Below, one piece after another: positions 44,030 to 53,530 of a DNA stretch of 64,000 bases; within the stretch, counting starts at the first letter, position 1, and each line of letters opens with the position of its first letter. The stretch is taken from contig NZ_JAJQYA010000010.1 of the NCBI RefSeq assembly GCF_021729155.1, forward strand, positions 62,001 to 126,000, in the 5' to 3' direction. The DNA comes from Membranihabitans marinus (GTDB lineage: Bacteria > Bacteroidota > Bacteroidia > Chitinophagales > Saprospiraceae). The translations under genes were made by a program, and so were the position numbers. Under the pieces are notes generated by a model. The model was not told the DNA's origin. It made no database searches and saw only the letters and a program-made list of their open reading frames with translations.

Positions 44030-45370
44030 TTACACTATACCCTGAGCCAACATTGCATCGGCTATTTTGACAAATCCAGCGATATTGGCACCCTTTACAT
44101 AGTTGATATAGTCATTTTCTTCACGACCATATTGTACACAGGATTGATGGATTTGTTCTATAATTACTTTTAATTTTCTATCGATTTTTTCACGACTCCA
44201 GGAGTACCGCAGTGAATTTTGTGACATTTCTAATCCAGACACCGCTACTCCCCCAGCATTGGCTGCCTTTCCGGGGGCATATAAAATTTTGGAACTTTCA
44301 AAGTGATGAATGGCCGCTCGCGTCGAAGGCATGTTTGCGCCTTCAGCTACACAAAAACATCCATTGCTAATTAAGGTTAGGGCATCTTGATGGTCCAATT
44401 CATTTTGAGTGGCATTGGGAAAGGCTATGTCACAGGGAATTGACCAAGGTTTTTCATTGGGAAAGTATTCGCAGCCAAATTCTTCGGCGTATTCCTTGAT
44501 TCTACCCCGCTTCACATTTTTAAGGTGCATAATATAGGCCAACTTATGACTATCTATTCCATTGGCGTCATAGACAAATCCTTTAGAGTCGGACATGGTC
44601 AATACTTTCGCTCCTTCTGCGATGCATTTTTCCGCGGTAAACTGAGCAACATTGCCCGAACCTGATATGATTACCCTCTTGCCCTTTAGGTTGTCATTGC
44701 GCATTTTTAGCATTTCCTGAACAAAATAGACTACGCCATATCCAGTGGCTTCAGGTCTGATTAGGCTGCCTCCCCATTCATGGCCTTTGCCAGTCAATAC
44801 TCCAGTAAACTCTCCTTTTATCCTTTTGTATTGCCCGAATAAATAACCTATTTCTCTCGCTCCAACTCCTATATCTCCCGCAGGAATATCCATATTGGGA
44901 CCTACGTGTTTAAATAGTTCCGTCATATAACTCTGACAGAATCTCATCACTTCTAAATCAGATTTGCCTTTGGGGTCAAAATCAGCTCCACCCTTTCCCC
45001 CTCCCATGGGTAGGCCGGTTAGGCTGTTTTTAAAAATTTGTTCAAAGGCCAAAAATTTTAATACGCTTAAGTTGACACTGGGATGAAAACGCAAACCGCC
45101 CTTGTATGGTCCAATTGCACTATTCATCTGTACCCTATATCCTCTATTGACTTCAATTTCTCCATGGTCGTTGACCCAAGGTACTCTAAACATGATGACG
45201 CGTTCGGGTTCAATCATGCGTTCCAATACTTTGTATTTTTTGTATTGGGGATGATCCTCCATATATAGGAGAATGGATTCTGCAATCTCAGAAACCGATT
45301 GTAAAAATTCTTCTTCATGGGGGTTTCTTACCTCCACTTCTTTCATAAAGCTGTCCACTAGCAATTCCAT
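44030..45370 (-). CDS. gdhA: NADP-specific glutamate dehydrogenase
   Basis: Catalyses 2-oxoglutarate + NH4+ + NADPH to glutamate in ammonia assimilation. The 446-residue product matches the hexameric NADP type in length. Motifs are the catalytic-Lys region PMGGGKGGADFDPKG near residue 122, the Asp region GPNMDIPAGDIGVG near 155, and the Rossmann motif VIISGSGNVAQF. It also has NPxx-like substrate contacts (CDIAFPNATQNELD) and the C-terminal AGGVAVSGLEMSQNS. Start ATG at 45370, preceded by a long AT-rich leader. Confidence 0.96.
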   Translation of the reverse strand: MELLVDSFMKEVEVRNPHEEEFLQSVSEIAESILLYMEDHPQYKKYKVLERMIEPERVIMFRVPWVNDHGEIEVNRGYRVQMNSAIGPYKGGLRFHPSVNLSVLKFLAFEQIFKNSLTGLPMGGGKGGADFDPKGKSDLEVMRFCQSYMTELFKHVGPNMDIPAGDIGVGAREIGYLFGQYKRIKGEFTGVLTGKGHEWGGSLIRPEATGYGVVYFVQEMLKMRNDNLKGKRVIISGSGNVAQFTAEKCIAEGAKVLTMSDSKGFVYDANGIDSHKLAYIMHLKNVKRGRIKEYAEEFGCEYFPNEKPWSIPCDIAFPNATQNELDHQDALTLISNGCFCVAEGANMPSTRAAIHHFESSKILYAPGKAANAGGVAVSGLEMSQNSLRYSWSREKIDRKLKVIIEQIHQSCVQYGREENDYINYVKGANIAGFVKIADAMLAQGIV

Positions 45371-45843
45371 ATATTTTGTATATTCTATTTAGTATCGATG
45401 AGATGGATACCTATTCTATCCAATAAGAATGCTCTAAAATAAATTATTTTCTTATTTTATGAATACTTGCGGGCTTTTTTTGATAAAATATTTGGTGCAA
45501 TCTATAAAGTTTAGTTAAAAGAATGGAAATAATTGTAAATATCAATATTTGTATCTGATGACTTAAGGGGCTGTTTTCTTATTTTTTGTGATGCTTTTTC
45601 AAAGCATTGTAGTTTTTAAATTGTAATACGTTAAGATAGGAGCTAAATCGAATATTTGCATAAAAATACATTCTGAAGTTGCTAAGATTATCATTTCTAT
45701 AGTTGAGAAAAAGTATTTGATAGAAAGCTTTGTTTGTACTAACATAAAGAGTGTGAATAATACCAATAAAGCCTTCTATTCACTATAGTATCATAATAGT
45801 CAGCGGAAGATGAATAATCAATTATATTAAAAGGGAATACTTG
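45371..45843. other. Gene-free region upstream of gdhA, 473 bp
   Basis: AT-rich; should contain the gdhA promoter (reading left) and the 3' end of the sigma/TPR operon. No hairpin terminator or promoter could be assigned with confidence. Confidence 0.35.
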
Positions 45844-46602
45844 TCAAAGTTTCGATTGTCCAGTAATTTCTCGATATATTTCTTTGGCTTGAGGAGCTCT
45901 GAAATGCGGGGAGTAGACAATGTCAATTAATTGTAAGCCAGCCAATTCCCATTCTTTTCTTTTTATGGCGACCAAGGAGTAGTACCATTTGTATTCCATG
46001 TTTATGGAATCCAGGGTTATTAACTCGGTAAAAAGACTCATGGCCTTTTCCCAATTTTTAAGTTCTATTTCGCAGATTCCCTGATAAAAAAGAGCTTGAA
46101 GATGGGCATTTTCTCCGTAAATGGAGGCAAATAATTTGCCAGCAACATTGTAATTTCCCTCTCGGTAATATTGATTGGCTCTAGATTTGTCGGTGGATTC
46201 AAACATTGAATTTACATCGTTTCTATCAATGATAGGGGTATTGTAATATTTGTTAAATAGTCTGGTCGAAAGCCTGAAATTCAAAGAGATGTTAAAAAAT
46301 GTATTCCAATTGGATTCTTTGGTTTTTGACCTATTATCGGAGGGCCAGACTTCATTTGGATAATTGATATGGTTGTCTATATTTTCCAAGGTCGATTTAA
46401 ATGACATTAGGTATTGATACCTTATCGCGTCTGTTAGTAATTTTTCGAAATCTTGTACATAAATTAATTGCAGTATAGGTCTAATATTCTGCGAGTTAGA
46501 TATGCCTAAAATATTTAGGGAATAGGCAAAAAGCTGACCATTTACGGTGAAAAAAATAGTCGCTAAGGCCTTGAATAGTTTAATGTTGTTTTTTACATTC
46601 AT
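45844..46602 (-). CDS. Hypothetical protein with C-terminal TPR-like repeats, partner of ECF sigma factor
   Basis: The 252-residue protein has a hydrophobic N-terminal stretch (about residues 10-30, possibly a membrane anchor) and C-terminal TPR-like helices (about 140-230; RANQYYREGNYNVAGKLFASIYG, ALFYQGICEIELKNWEKAMSLF, KWYYSLVAIKRKEWELAG). It starts only 6 bp after the stop of the sigma factor gene, so the two are surely translated from one mRNA. It has no FecR or zinc-anti-sigma motif. A role as an unusual anti-sigma or sigma-linked envelope protein is suggested only by this linkage. Confidence 0.65.
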   Translation of the reverse strand: MNVKNNIKLFKALATIFFTVNGQLFAYSLNILGISNSQNIRPILQLIYVQDFEKLLTDAIRYQYLMSFKSTLENIDNHINYPNEVWPSDNRSKTKESNWNTFFNISLNFRLSTRLFNKYYNTPIIDRNDVNSMFESTDKSRANQYYREGNYNVAGKLFASIYGENAHLQALFYQGICEIELKNWEKAMSLFTELITLDSINMEYKWYYSLVAIKRKEWELAGLQLIDIVYSPHFRAPQAKEIYREITGQSKL

Positions 46603-46608
46603 CTGTAA

Positions 46609-47169
46609 TTATATTTTATCGAATTCTTGATAAATTATCTTTTTGAGGCGATTTAGACATTTGTATTTTTGATTTTTAGCGGTTTCGGTGTTTTTGTAAT
46701 TAAAATCTTTAGCAATTTTTTGAATAGAGTCTTTATTGAAGTAAAATCTCTCTAAAATCTTCGCACAGGGATTGCCCAATTGTTCGAGGCCCTGAAGAAC
46801 TATATTGATCTGTTTTTCTTTAAGATCTTTTTCTTCATTGCTAGCATTGGCCGGTATGTTGTATATGTAGACATCCAACGGTGAAATGGCTAAGGATCTA
46901 TTTTTTCTATAATATTCATATAGTTTATTTTTTCCAATTTGAAATAGATAGCTTTTAAAAGAGGAATTAATTCTTTTTAATTTCCCTTGTACGATGTTTT
47001 CGTACAATATCAACATGGATAGCTGGTAGACTTCTTTGATATCTTCTTCCGGTAGAGAATGATTTTGCATGCCCCATTGGATGAATTCGTTTCGGTATTT
47101 GGTATATATATCAGTTAAAGCATCTTCGTTTCCATCTTTGATTTTTGAGATCAGGTGGTTTTCTTTCAT
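46609..47169 (-). CDS. RNA polymerase sigma factor, ECF (sigma-70 family)
   Basis: The 186-residue protein has region 2 (ALTDIYTKYRNEFIQWGM, then DIKEVYQLSMLILYENI, and SFKSYLFQIGKNKLYEYYRKN) and region 4 (ILERFYFNKDSIQKIAKDFNYKNTETAKNQKYKCLNRL as an HTH). It belongs to the Bacteroidota ECF group. No FecR is adjacent; the downstream partner is the TPR-like gene 6 bp away. A hairpin with a T-run separates it from the small lipoprotein gene upstream. Confidence 0.9.
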   Translation of the reverse strand: MKENHLISKIKDGNEDALTDIYTKYRNEFIQWGMQNHSLPEEDIKEVYQLSMLILYENIVQGKLKRINSSFKSYLFQIGKNKLYEYYRKNRSLAISPLDVYIYNIPANASNEEKDLKEKQINIVLQGLEQLGNPCAKILERFYFNKDSIQKIAKDFNYKNTETAKNQKYKCLNRLKKIIYQEFDKI

Positions 47170-47212
47170 ATTGACTACGGTCTGTTTTATTCCATATGCA
47201 TTTAGGATAAAA

Positions 47213-47246
47213 GGAAAGGGAATTCAAAGAACTTGACTCCCTTTCC
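47213..47246 (-). terminator. Terminator hairpin after the small lipoprotein gene
   Basis: A 9-bp perfect stem (ggaaaggga 47213-47221, tccctttcc 47238-47246) followed on the minus strand by TTTTATCC. It lies 12 bp beyond the lipoprotein stop and before the sigma gene start. Confidence 0.65.
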
Positions 47247-47257
47247 ATAGGGCAGAA

Positions 47258-47596
47258 TTATTGATGAACGTTAATATTCTTTTTACATTTAACCATAGAT
47301 CTCATTGTGCTATCACGGTTGATCCCTAGAAAGTGGATATGGTTTTTGTAGTCTATTTCTGTTTGAACTGAGGTTGAATCTTTTGAATCGTCATATTGAA
47401 ATCCTATTTCCTTAAATGATGGTCCGACTTCCATTTGGCCTTCGATATCCATTTTGTATTGATCGGGCATCGATGAAGTATTTTCAATAATAATTATTTC
47501 AGAATTTAAATCAGAAAGGTCATTAAGGCTATTTTTTGTACAAGACGACATAAAACAAATAATCAAAATGAGGGGAAAATTAATTAAGTATTTCAT
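47258..47596 (-). CDS. Small hypothetical lipoprotein
   Basis: The 112-residue product starts with a clear lipoprotein signal (MKYLINFPLILIICFMSSC, Cys 19). The mature part is acidic and polar (MDIEGQMEVGPSFKEIGFQYD) with no recognised domain. A terminator-like hairpin separates it from the sigma factor gene on the same strand. It may be a target or sensor associated with that sigma factor, but there is no direct evidence. Confidence 0.55.
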   Translation of the reverse strand: MKYLINFPLILIICFMSSCTKNSLNDLSDLNSEIIIIENTSSMPDQYKMDIEGQMEVGPSFKEIGFQYDDSKDSTSVQTEIDYKNHIHFLGINRDSTMRSMVKCKKNINVHQ

Positions 47597-48023
47597 TAGT
47601 TATGGATAAGGTTAAATAAAAAATATTCACTCATTAGTGTCCTATGGATTAAAAAGTAACCCTGTCCTAGAAGAAATTTTACTGGTGTTCTCCTCAATAC
47701 ACTTCCATTTGATGGGATTGATTGATGGGAAAATGTGAATGATGGAATACTCCGATTATTTTGAGCTAGGATATACATTGAGATGAATGTCTGGAAAAGA
47801 GTTTTCCTTGATCAGGGTATTCCGATAATTATTTTAATTAATAAAATTATTTAACTAGTCACCCTATTTATTGTTGGCTAAATCATTAGTATTCCAAACA
47901 ATATTTAGATTGTTGTTTAGGTCTGATTTCCTTGATAATTTTGGTTTTAAATATTAATTGACAAATAAAGTATTATTAATTACTTTGGGCTTTCGTTTAG
48001 AATATACTTTAGAAAAAATTAGA
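47597..48023. promoter_or_regulatory. Divergent intergenic region before the sugar module
   Basis: About 430 bp between the small lipoprotein gene (left) and the symporter gene (right). It should carry promoters for both. A weak 60-codon minus-strand frame (47596-47778) has no lipobox or motif and is not taken as a gene. Confidence 0.35.
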
Positions 48024-49598
48024 ATGCTTATGGGATTTTCTACACTGGATATAGTTTTATTTGGACTCTATATTGTGCTGACCATGTTTATGGGGCTATG
48101 GATAGGATCTAGAAAAAAGAATGGACCGGAATCTGCTGCAGATTATTTTTTGGCCGACAAGTCTATTCCTTGGTGGGCCGTGGGTGGATCTTTGATTGCC
48201 TCCAATATTTCTGCGGAGCAGTTTATCGGTATGTCGGGATCTGGATTCGCTGTGGGTATGGCCATAGCATCATACGAGTTAATGGCTGCTTTTTCCCTAT
48301 TGATCATTGCTAAATTTTTTCTCCCTATTTATATTGAAAAAGGCATATATACTATGCCTCAGTTTTTGGAGCAACGTTTTGGTAATGGAGTGAGAACTGG
48401 ATTGGCACTTTTCTGGATTGGCTTATTTGTCTTGGTCAATATTACCAGTGTATTGTATTTGGGAGCTTTAGCAATTAAAACCATTCTGGGCATCCCGTTA
48501 ATCTATGGTATTTTGGGACTATCTATTTACTCTGCGGCCTTCTCTATCTTAGGAGGGTTGAAAACCGTAGTATGGTCAGAAGTTGTTCAGGTTATAGTAT
48601 TGATATTTGGTGGATTTATGGCCAGCTATTTAGTTCTAAATCAAGTGGGCGATGGCGGTGGATTTTTCGCAGGGCTAAATGCATTGGTGGAAAAAGCTCC
48701 AGAAAAATTTGATATGATATTAGATAAAGCCAATCCAGAATACATCAACCTACCTGGGGTAAGTGTTCTGATCGGAGGAATGTGGATTGCTAACCTCTAT
48801 TACTGGGGGACAAATCAATATATTATCCAGCGCGCTTTAGCGGCCAAGAACATTGAGGAAGCTCAGCGAGGAATGGCATTTGCCGGGGTATTGAAAATAT
48901 TTTTGCCCATTATCGTCGTTGTTCCTGGTATTGCAGCCTATGTTTTGGGTGCCGATATTCTCAAGCCTGATGAAGCTTTTCCTTGGGTGTTGTCCAACTA
49001 TGTGACGGCTGGATTTAAAGGTATTGTTTTTGCCGCCTTGATCGCTGCAGTGGGATCTTCAGTTAGTGCAATGGTCAACAGTACATCGACTATTTTTACC
49101 CTCGATATCTATAAAAATTATTTTACCAAAGACAAGAGCGATAAAAACCTAGTAAAAGTAGGGAAAATATCTTCGGTCTTGGCTCTAGTTGTAGGAACCG
49201 CATTGGCGCCTACCTTGAGCAGTTTGGATCAGGCCTTTCAGTATATTCAAGAATATACAGGGTTTATCAGTCCAGGAGTAGTGGTGGTCTTCCTCTTTGG
49301 TATGTTTTGGAAGAAAACCTCAAATCGAGCTGCTTTTATGGTAGTCTTGTTGTCTATTCCTTTTTCAGCAGCGATTAAATTTATGGCTCCCGATTTTCCT
49401 TTTATGGATAGAATGGGCGTTTGTTTTCTATTGTTGTCCATTATCTTAATGGTGATTTCGTATATGGATAATGGCAAAGGAGACGATCCCAAGGCGCTTG
49501 AATTGTCAAAAGATATATATAAATCAGGCTGGGTGTTTAATCTAGCATCATTTTTAATCTTAATGATTTTGGCCTTTGTCTATTATAAATTTTGGTAA
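48024..49598 (+). CDS. Sodium/sugar symporter of the SSS family (SGLT-like)
   Basis: The ATG at 48024 gives a 524-residue inner-membrane protein with about 14 helices. Conserved SSS segments include ADYFLADKSIPWWAVGGSL, SNISAEQFIGMSGSGFA, the Tyr-rich LYYWGTNQYIIQRALAAKN and AAVGSSVSAMVNSTSTIFT. The closest well-known relative by pattern is Vibrio vSGLT, a Na+/galactose symporter. Galactokinase starts at the very next base after its stop codon, supporting galactose as substrate. An in-frame TTG at 47958 would add 22 residues without an obvious role; ATG 48030 is also possible. Confidence 0.9.
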   Translation: MLMGFSTLDIVLFGLYIVLTMFMGLWIGSRKKNGPESAADYFLADKSIPWWAVGGSLIASNISAEQFIGMSGSGFAVGMAIASYELMAAFSLLIIAKFFLPIYIEKGIYTMPQFLEQRFGNGVRTGLALFWIGLFVLVNITSVLYLGALAIKTILGIPLIYGILGLSIYSAAFSILGGLKTVVWSEVVQVIVLIFGGFMASYLVLNQVGDGGGFFAGLNALVEKAPEKFDMILDKANPEYINLPGVSVLIGGMWIANLYYWGTNQYIIQRALAAKNIEEAQRGMAFAGVLKIFLPIIVVVPGIAAYVLGADILKPDEAFPWVLSNYVTAGFKGIVFAALIAAVGSSVSAMVNSTSTIFTLDIYKNYFTKDKSDKNLVKVGKISSVLALVVGTALAPTLSSLDQAFQYIQEYTGFISPGVVVVFLFGMFWKKTSNRAAFMVVLLSIPFSAAIKFMAPDFPFMDRMGVCFLLLSIILMVISYMDNGKGDDPKALELSKDIYKSGWVFNLASFLILMILAFVYYKFW

Positions 49599-50744
49599 AT
49601 GGGGGGATTGAAAGAAAACCATATTGAGCTATTTCATAGTTCAGACCTAGAAGTGTGGGCGCCGGGAAGGATAAATTTAATTGGAGAACATACGGATTAC
49701 AATTCTGGCTTTGTTTTACCCGCTGCCATTGATCGAGGAATTCAAATGTTTTTTTCCTTTGATAAATCAGCAAATAGGTTTGATTTATACAGTCACAATT
49801 TTCAAGATTCAAGACATTTCACAAAGTCAGATCATAATCTACCCGATGACAATTGGGCCAAATATCTTCAGGCTTTGATTCAAGTGGTCGAAGAATCTGA
49901 AAAAATAGAAATTCCATATTTTAGTGTTAGCCTAGAAAGCAATATTCCAGTAGGTGGTGGACTGTCTTCTTCAGCTGCTCTCAATGCTGGGTTTTTAACA
50001 GGGATTAACCAACTTTTAGGTAAAAATTGGTCCAAGGTAGCTATGGCAGAATTGGCTCAAAAAACCGAACATAAGATCGGCCTCAATGTGGGCATCATGG
50101 ATCCCTATGCCATCATTCACGGGGTAGAGGATGGTTTTATTTTTTTGGACTGTCAAAGTCAAAGTCATGAAATCATCAGCAGTAACTTTGATGACTATGT
50201 ATTGGTTTTGGTCGATACCATGGTTTCACATAATTTGGCATCTAGTGAATACAATGCACGGCGAGAGACTTGCGAAAGAGTAGTCGCTGCTACACAAACT
50301 TTTCGAAAAGTTACTTCACTGCGAGATGTAAATAAGGAGGATTTACAATACATCAATCATCATTATCCAGAAGTATCTACGGTAGAGGCAGAATATATAC
50401 TTGAAGAAAATCAGCGAGTGGTAGAGGCCGTCACAGCCTTAAAGTCAAAGGATTTTCTCGGATTGGGGAAATTATTGTTTGCCAGTCATGAAGGATTGAA
50501 ATCCAAATATCGAGTCAGTTGCGATGAATTAGATTTTCTAGTGGATATAGCAATACAGAGTCCGGCCGTCTTAGGCGCAAGAATGATGGGCGGTGGTTTT
50601 GGAGGGAATACGATAAATCTATTGCACAAAAACGATGTCCAGCAGTGGGAAGAAGAAGTGAAGGATAAATATAAGGTCAAATATGGAGTGTTGCCCAATA
50701 CACTGGTGGCTCGACCTTCTATAGGAGCAAAAATTGTGGAATAA
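49599..50744 (+). CDS. galK: Galactokinase
   Basis: Phosphorylates alpha-D-galactose to galactose-1-phosphate in the Leloir pathway. The 381-residue GHMP kinase has the galactokinase signature GRINLIGEHTDYNSGFVLP near residue 24. Its ATP loop is VGGGLSSSAALNAG near 121, the substrate and catalytic Asp region is GIMDPYAI, and the third GHMP motif is MMGGGFGGNTINL near the C-terminus. The start ATG abuts the TAA of the symporter gene, which implies translational coupling. No galT or galE is in the window. Confidence 0.96.
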   Translation: MGGLKENHIELFHSSDLEVWAPGRINLIGEHTDYNSGFVLPAAIDRGIQMFFSFDKSANRFDLYSHNFQDSRHFTKSDHNLPDDNWAKYLQALIQVVEESEKIEIPYFSVSLESNIPVGGGLSSSAALNAGFLTGINQLLGKNWSKVAMAELAQKTEHKIGLNVGIMDPYAIIHGVEDGFIFLDCQSQSHEIISSNFDDYVLVLVDTMVSHNLASSEYNARRETCERVVAATQTFRKVTSLRDVNKEDLQYINHHYPEVSTVEAEYILEENQRVVEAVTALKSKDFLGLGKLLFASHEGLKSKYRVSCDELDFLVDIAIQSPAVLGARMMGGGFGGNTINLLHKNDVQQWEEEVKDKYKVKYGVLPNTLVARPSIGAKIVE

Positions 50745-50798
50745 TATCCTCAGTATATTATCAACGGTGTTTTATTCGTTGATTATTAGACAAATCCA

Positions 50799-52220
50799 AT
50801 GGATATGAAACTTTACTTGACATCTATCGGGGTGATTTTGGGTGTTGTCTTGTCGGCACAGCCAAAATTATTTTTTACACCATTTTACAATGATGCCAAT
50901 CAGCCTTTAGCCATGTCCTATATACATGGACAGGACGATGTTTTTTATATTGTGGAAAGGCCGGGAAGAATCATCAGGGTAAATTCCAATGGTCAGTATT
51001 TGAGTGAATTTCTCGATATTTCGGATCGAATATCTGCTATAGGGGAAGGAGGACTTTTGGGCATGGATTTTCATCCCAATTACTTTCAAAATCATACTTT
51101 TTATATCAATTATACCAGGTTGGTCAACAATGTTTTTCAGACGGTTATTGCTCAGGTACGCGGAGATAGCACAGGTACTGTGGCCGATGATAATACGTTG
51201 AAAGAAATTTATTTTTTCGATCAACCCTTTGCCAATCACAATGGAGGGGATATTCACTTTGGGCCTGATGGTTACTTGTATATTGCTACTGGTGATGGTG
51301 GCAGTGGTGGGGATCCCTTGGGCAATGGACAGGATTTGTTGACACCTTTGGGTAAGATACTGCGATTTGCCGTTCATCCACAGGCAGAAGATGAAGTCTA
51401 TCTTACTATTCCACCCAGTAATCCTTTTGCAGATACCGATCACGCTCTGTCTGAAATATTTGCCTATGGATTGCGCAATCCTTGGCGATTTAGTTTTGAT
51501 AAAAATCTAGGAGATCTTTGGATTGCCGATGTTGGACAGGGGGATTATGAAGAAATTCACAGGCAAAGTCTCGATACCAGTGGTTTGAATTACGGGTGGA
51601 ACTGTAGGGAAGGACTGGCGGAATTTATAAATTGTGATTACGACAATTTTGTTGACCCCGTCTATGTATATGCCCATCTCAATAAGCCAGCCTGTAGTGA
51701 AAGTATTTATTGTGGCCAGTCGATTACTGGGGGCTATGTTTATCGAGGAGAAAAATATCCTTCACTTCAAGGTCATTATGTCTTTGCCGATTATGTGTCC
51801 AATAATATTTGGACTATGGATATAGAAGATTACAATGTGGCATTTCAAGGCAATATTCCCGTGGCCAACCTTCGGAATATTGCAAGTTTTTTTGAAGATC
51901 CTAATGGAGAGCTTTATGCAATGTCTACCAATGGATATATATTCAAGATCTCTGCCGATGAAGCGACATCTATATTGCCAGGCCATGAGGCGTTGGGCTT
52001 TGACGTATATCCCAATCCAGCCGATAGAGAAATAGCTATTGAGGGATTGGATTTTGATAAATTAAATATATACAGCGGTCAGGGTTTACACGTCAAGAGT
52101 TTGACGGATGAATTGGGTGTAAAGGCTAGGTATTCGGTTTCTGATTTACAGCCGGGGATTTATTATATAGTGGGGTACAAAGGTCTACAAAAGTACGTCA
52201 GTAGATTGGTCGTATTGTGA
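50799..52220 (+). CDS. PQQ-dependent sugar dehydrogenase (GSDH family) with T9SS sorting domain
   Basis: The 473-residue secreted protein has a signal peptide (ending near LSAQ) and a six-bladed soluble glucose/sorbosone dehydrogenase-type propeller (about residues 30-395; GEGGLLGMDFHP, FANHNGGDIHFGPDGYLYIA, YGLRNPWRFSFD, DVGQGDYEEI). A type IX secretion C-terminal domain follows (about 398-473, starting DVYPNPADREIAIEG and ending YVSRLVVL). It would be exported and anchored or released at the cell surface. The PQQ cofactor is inferred from the family. It follows galK by 54 bp, so periplasmic or surface aldose oxidation may be linked to sugar uptake. A second ATG at 50805 is an equally good start. 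Confidence 0.87.
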   Translation: MDMKLYLTSIGVILGVVLSAQPKLFFTPFYNDANQPLAMSYIHGQDDVFYIVERPGRIIRVNSNGQYLSEFLDISDRISAIGEGGLLGMDFHPNYFQNHTFYINYTRLVNNVFQTVIAQVRGDSTGTVADDNTLKEIYFFDQPFANHNGGDIHFGPDGYLYIATGDGGSGGDPLGNGQDLLTPLGKILRFAVHPQAEDEVYLTIPPSNPFADTDHALSEIFAYGLRNPWRFSFDKNLGDLWIADVGQGDYEEIHRQSLDTSGLNYGWNCREGLAEFINCDYDNFVDPVYVYAHLNKPACSESIYCGQSITGGYVYRGEKYPSLQGHYVFADYVSNNIWTMDIEDYNVAFQGNIPVANLRNIASFFEDPNGELYAMSTNGYIFKISADEATSILPGHEALGFDVYPNPADREIAIEGLDFDKLNIYSGQGLHVKSLTDELGVKARYSVSDLQPGIYYIVGYKGLQKYVSRLVVL

Positions 52221-52606
52221 AATAATATCTAATGAATTGAACATTGACGATACTCTCTCGATTTATTTGAGAGACCGAAATAAGATTTGGCGAAGATTTA
52301 CAGAAATATAATATACTAGGTTGGAATAGTAAAGATATTAAGGATAGTCTCCCGAGGTGCGGAGGCCTCGGTTTCTTCACTCTAAAGTTAGCAAAAGTGG
52401 TGGACAAAAATTTATGTAGTATAATAACCATATCACTCCTACGGAGCTAATATTCAATACTTTATTTGCCTGCCCTTCGATAGGTGAAGCGATTGTGGAA
52501 ATGTAACTTCTTTATATTATATCAATAAATTCAAATATAGCTATCCATCATAAATTCATTTGGCATTAGCTGTCGAAAAGGAGGAAAATTGTGGTTGCTG
52601 AAAAAT
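52221..52606. other. Intergenic region with possible terminator
   Basis: 386 bp between the convergent sugar dehydrogenase and transposase genes. A 6-bp GC-rich stem (ccgagg 52352-52357, cctcgg 52366-52371) followed by tttcttc may end the dehydrogenase transcript. No terminal inverted repeat of the neighbouring IS-like gene was identified here. Confidence 0.4.
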
Positions 52607-53530
52607 TTAGTGGTTGTCGATAAACAGGGCTTTAGGCGTAAAATTAACAATGTCGAAATACGTCCTCGGTTCGTGTTTTATCATTCGATCCAGTAAATGT
52701 AAAAATAGTCCATCCTCCATATCACATCGGTTTAACCGGAAGAAATATTCGTCGAGGTAATATTGTAATAATTCGGCATGACCATGAGTTCCTCTAATCC
52801 AATGTAATAAGCCACAGCTTATGCGATAGGTCAAGACAACAGGACGTTTTCCCTTCTTTGGAATTACTGTTTCTAATCCTGGGAATTTATTTTGTAAAGC
52901 TTTAAAACTATGCCAACCATTGGTTTTGATATGTGTGGCTTTGTCGATGTGGTCATTAAAAATGATAATCAGCTCTTTAGCACTCAAATTACTTACCTTA
53001 TGACCATAGGTTTTACCACGTCCTTTACTCTTTTTTTCATGAGCTAAAACGGCTAATTTCTTTTTTTTAATTTTGATTCCATCCCTAACGATTTGGTTGA
53101 TACCTAGTTCACAGGTCATTACTTCAGCATCGTTTGATATGGAATATTTCTTTCGACTGGCCATGGCTTGCATGACTTTATGCTTAAAAAGCCAGCATGT
53201 TTTTTGTCTTAGCCTAAGTTTTCTACTTAATTCAGTAGAGGAAATCCCTTTTTTATTGGTAGAAACCAGGTAGACGATATAAAACGCTTTAAGAAGGCTA
53301 AATTTCATATGGTGAAATAAAGTATTGGCTTTTGGGGATTCTATATATCCGCATGAAGTACAACGACGATCATATTTTTTAGTGGATTTACAGAACTTTT
53401 CTTTTTTACAACGCTGACATTTATAGCCGTCCTTCCATTTTTTTTCAGATAAGTACTTCAAACAACTTTCATCGTTGGGAAATAGTTGCTGGAAGTCAAA
53501 TAATGATAGGCTTTTTGACATTGCTTCCAT
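52607..53530 (-). mobile_element. IS1595-family (ISXO2-like) transposase gene, catalytic residues apparently substituted
   Basis: The 307-residue product has an N-terminal zinc ribbon (CQRCKKEKF ... RRCTSCGY), an HTH-like segment (GISSTELSRKLRLRQKTCWLFKHKV), an ISXO2-like region and a C-terminal LDEYFFRLNR typical of IS1595 transposases. Where relatives have VDE and TDE/TDG, this protein reads MTCELG (near residue 138) and KTNGWHSF (near 197), so the two Asp residues of the triad look lost. The frame is nonetheless uninterrupted. No terminal inverted repeats or target duplication were found in the flanks. It is either an ageing IS remnant or a protein kept for another use. Confidence 0.78.

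Noticed and set aside
44030-45370. NAD-dependent catabolic glutamate dehydrogenase
   Set aside because: Length and the sequence around the nucleotide and substrate sites fit the NADP-type anabolic enzyme better.
47596-47778. A 60-codon minus-strand frame upstream of the small lipoprotein gene
   Set aside because: It has no recognisable motif or signal and occupies a promoter region; likely chance.
50907-51443. A 178-codon minus-strand open frame
   Set aside because: It lies wholly inside the sugar dehydrogenase gene, whose product has clear domains and a T9SS tail; the antisense product shows no family features.
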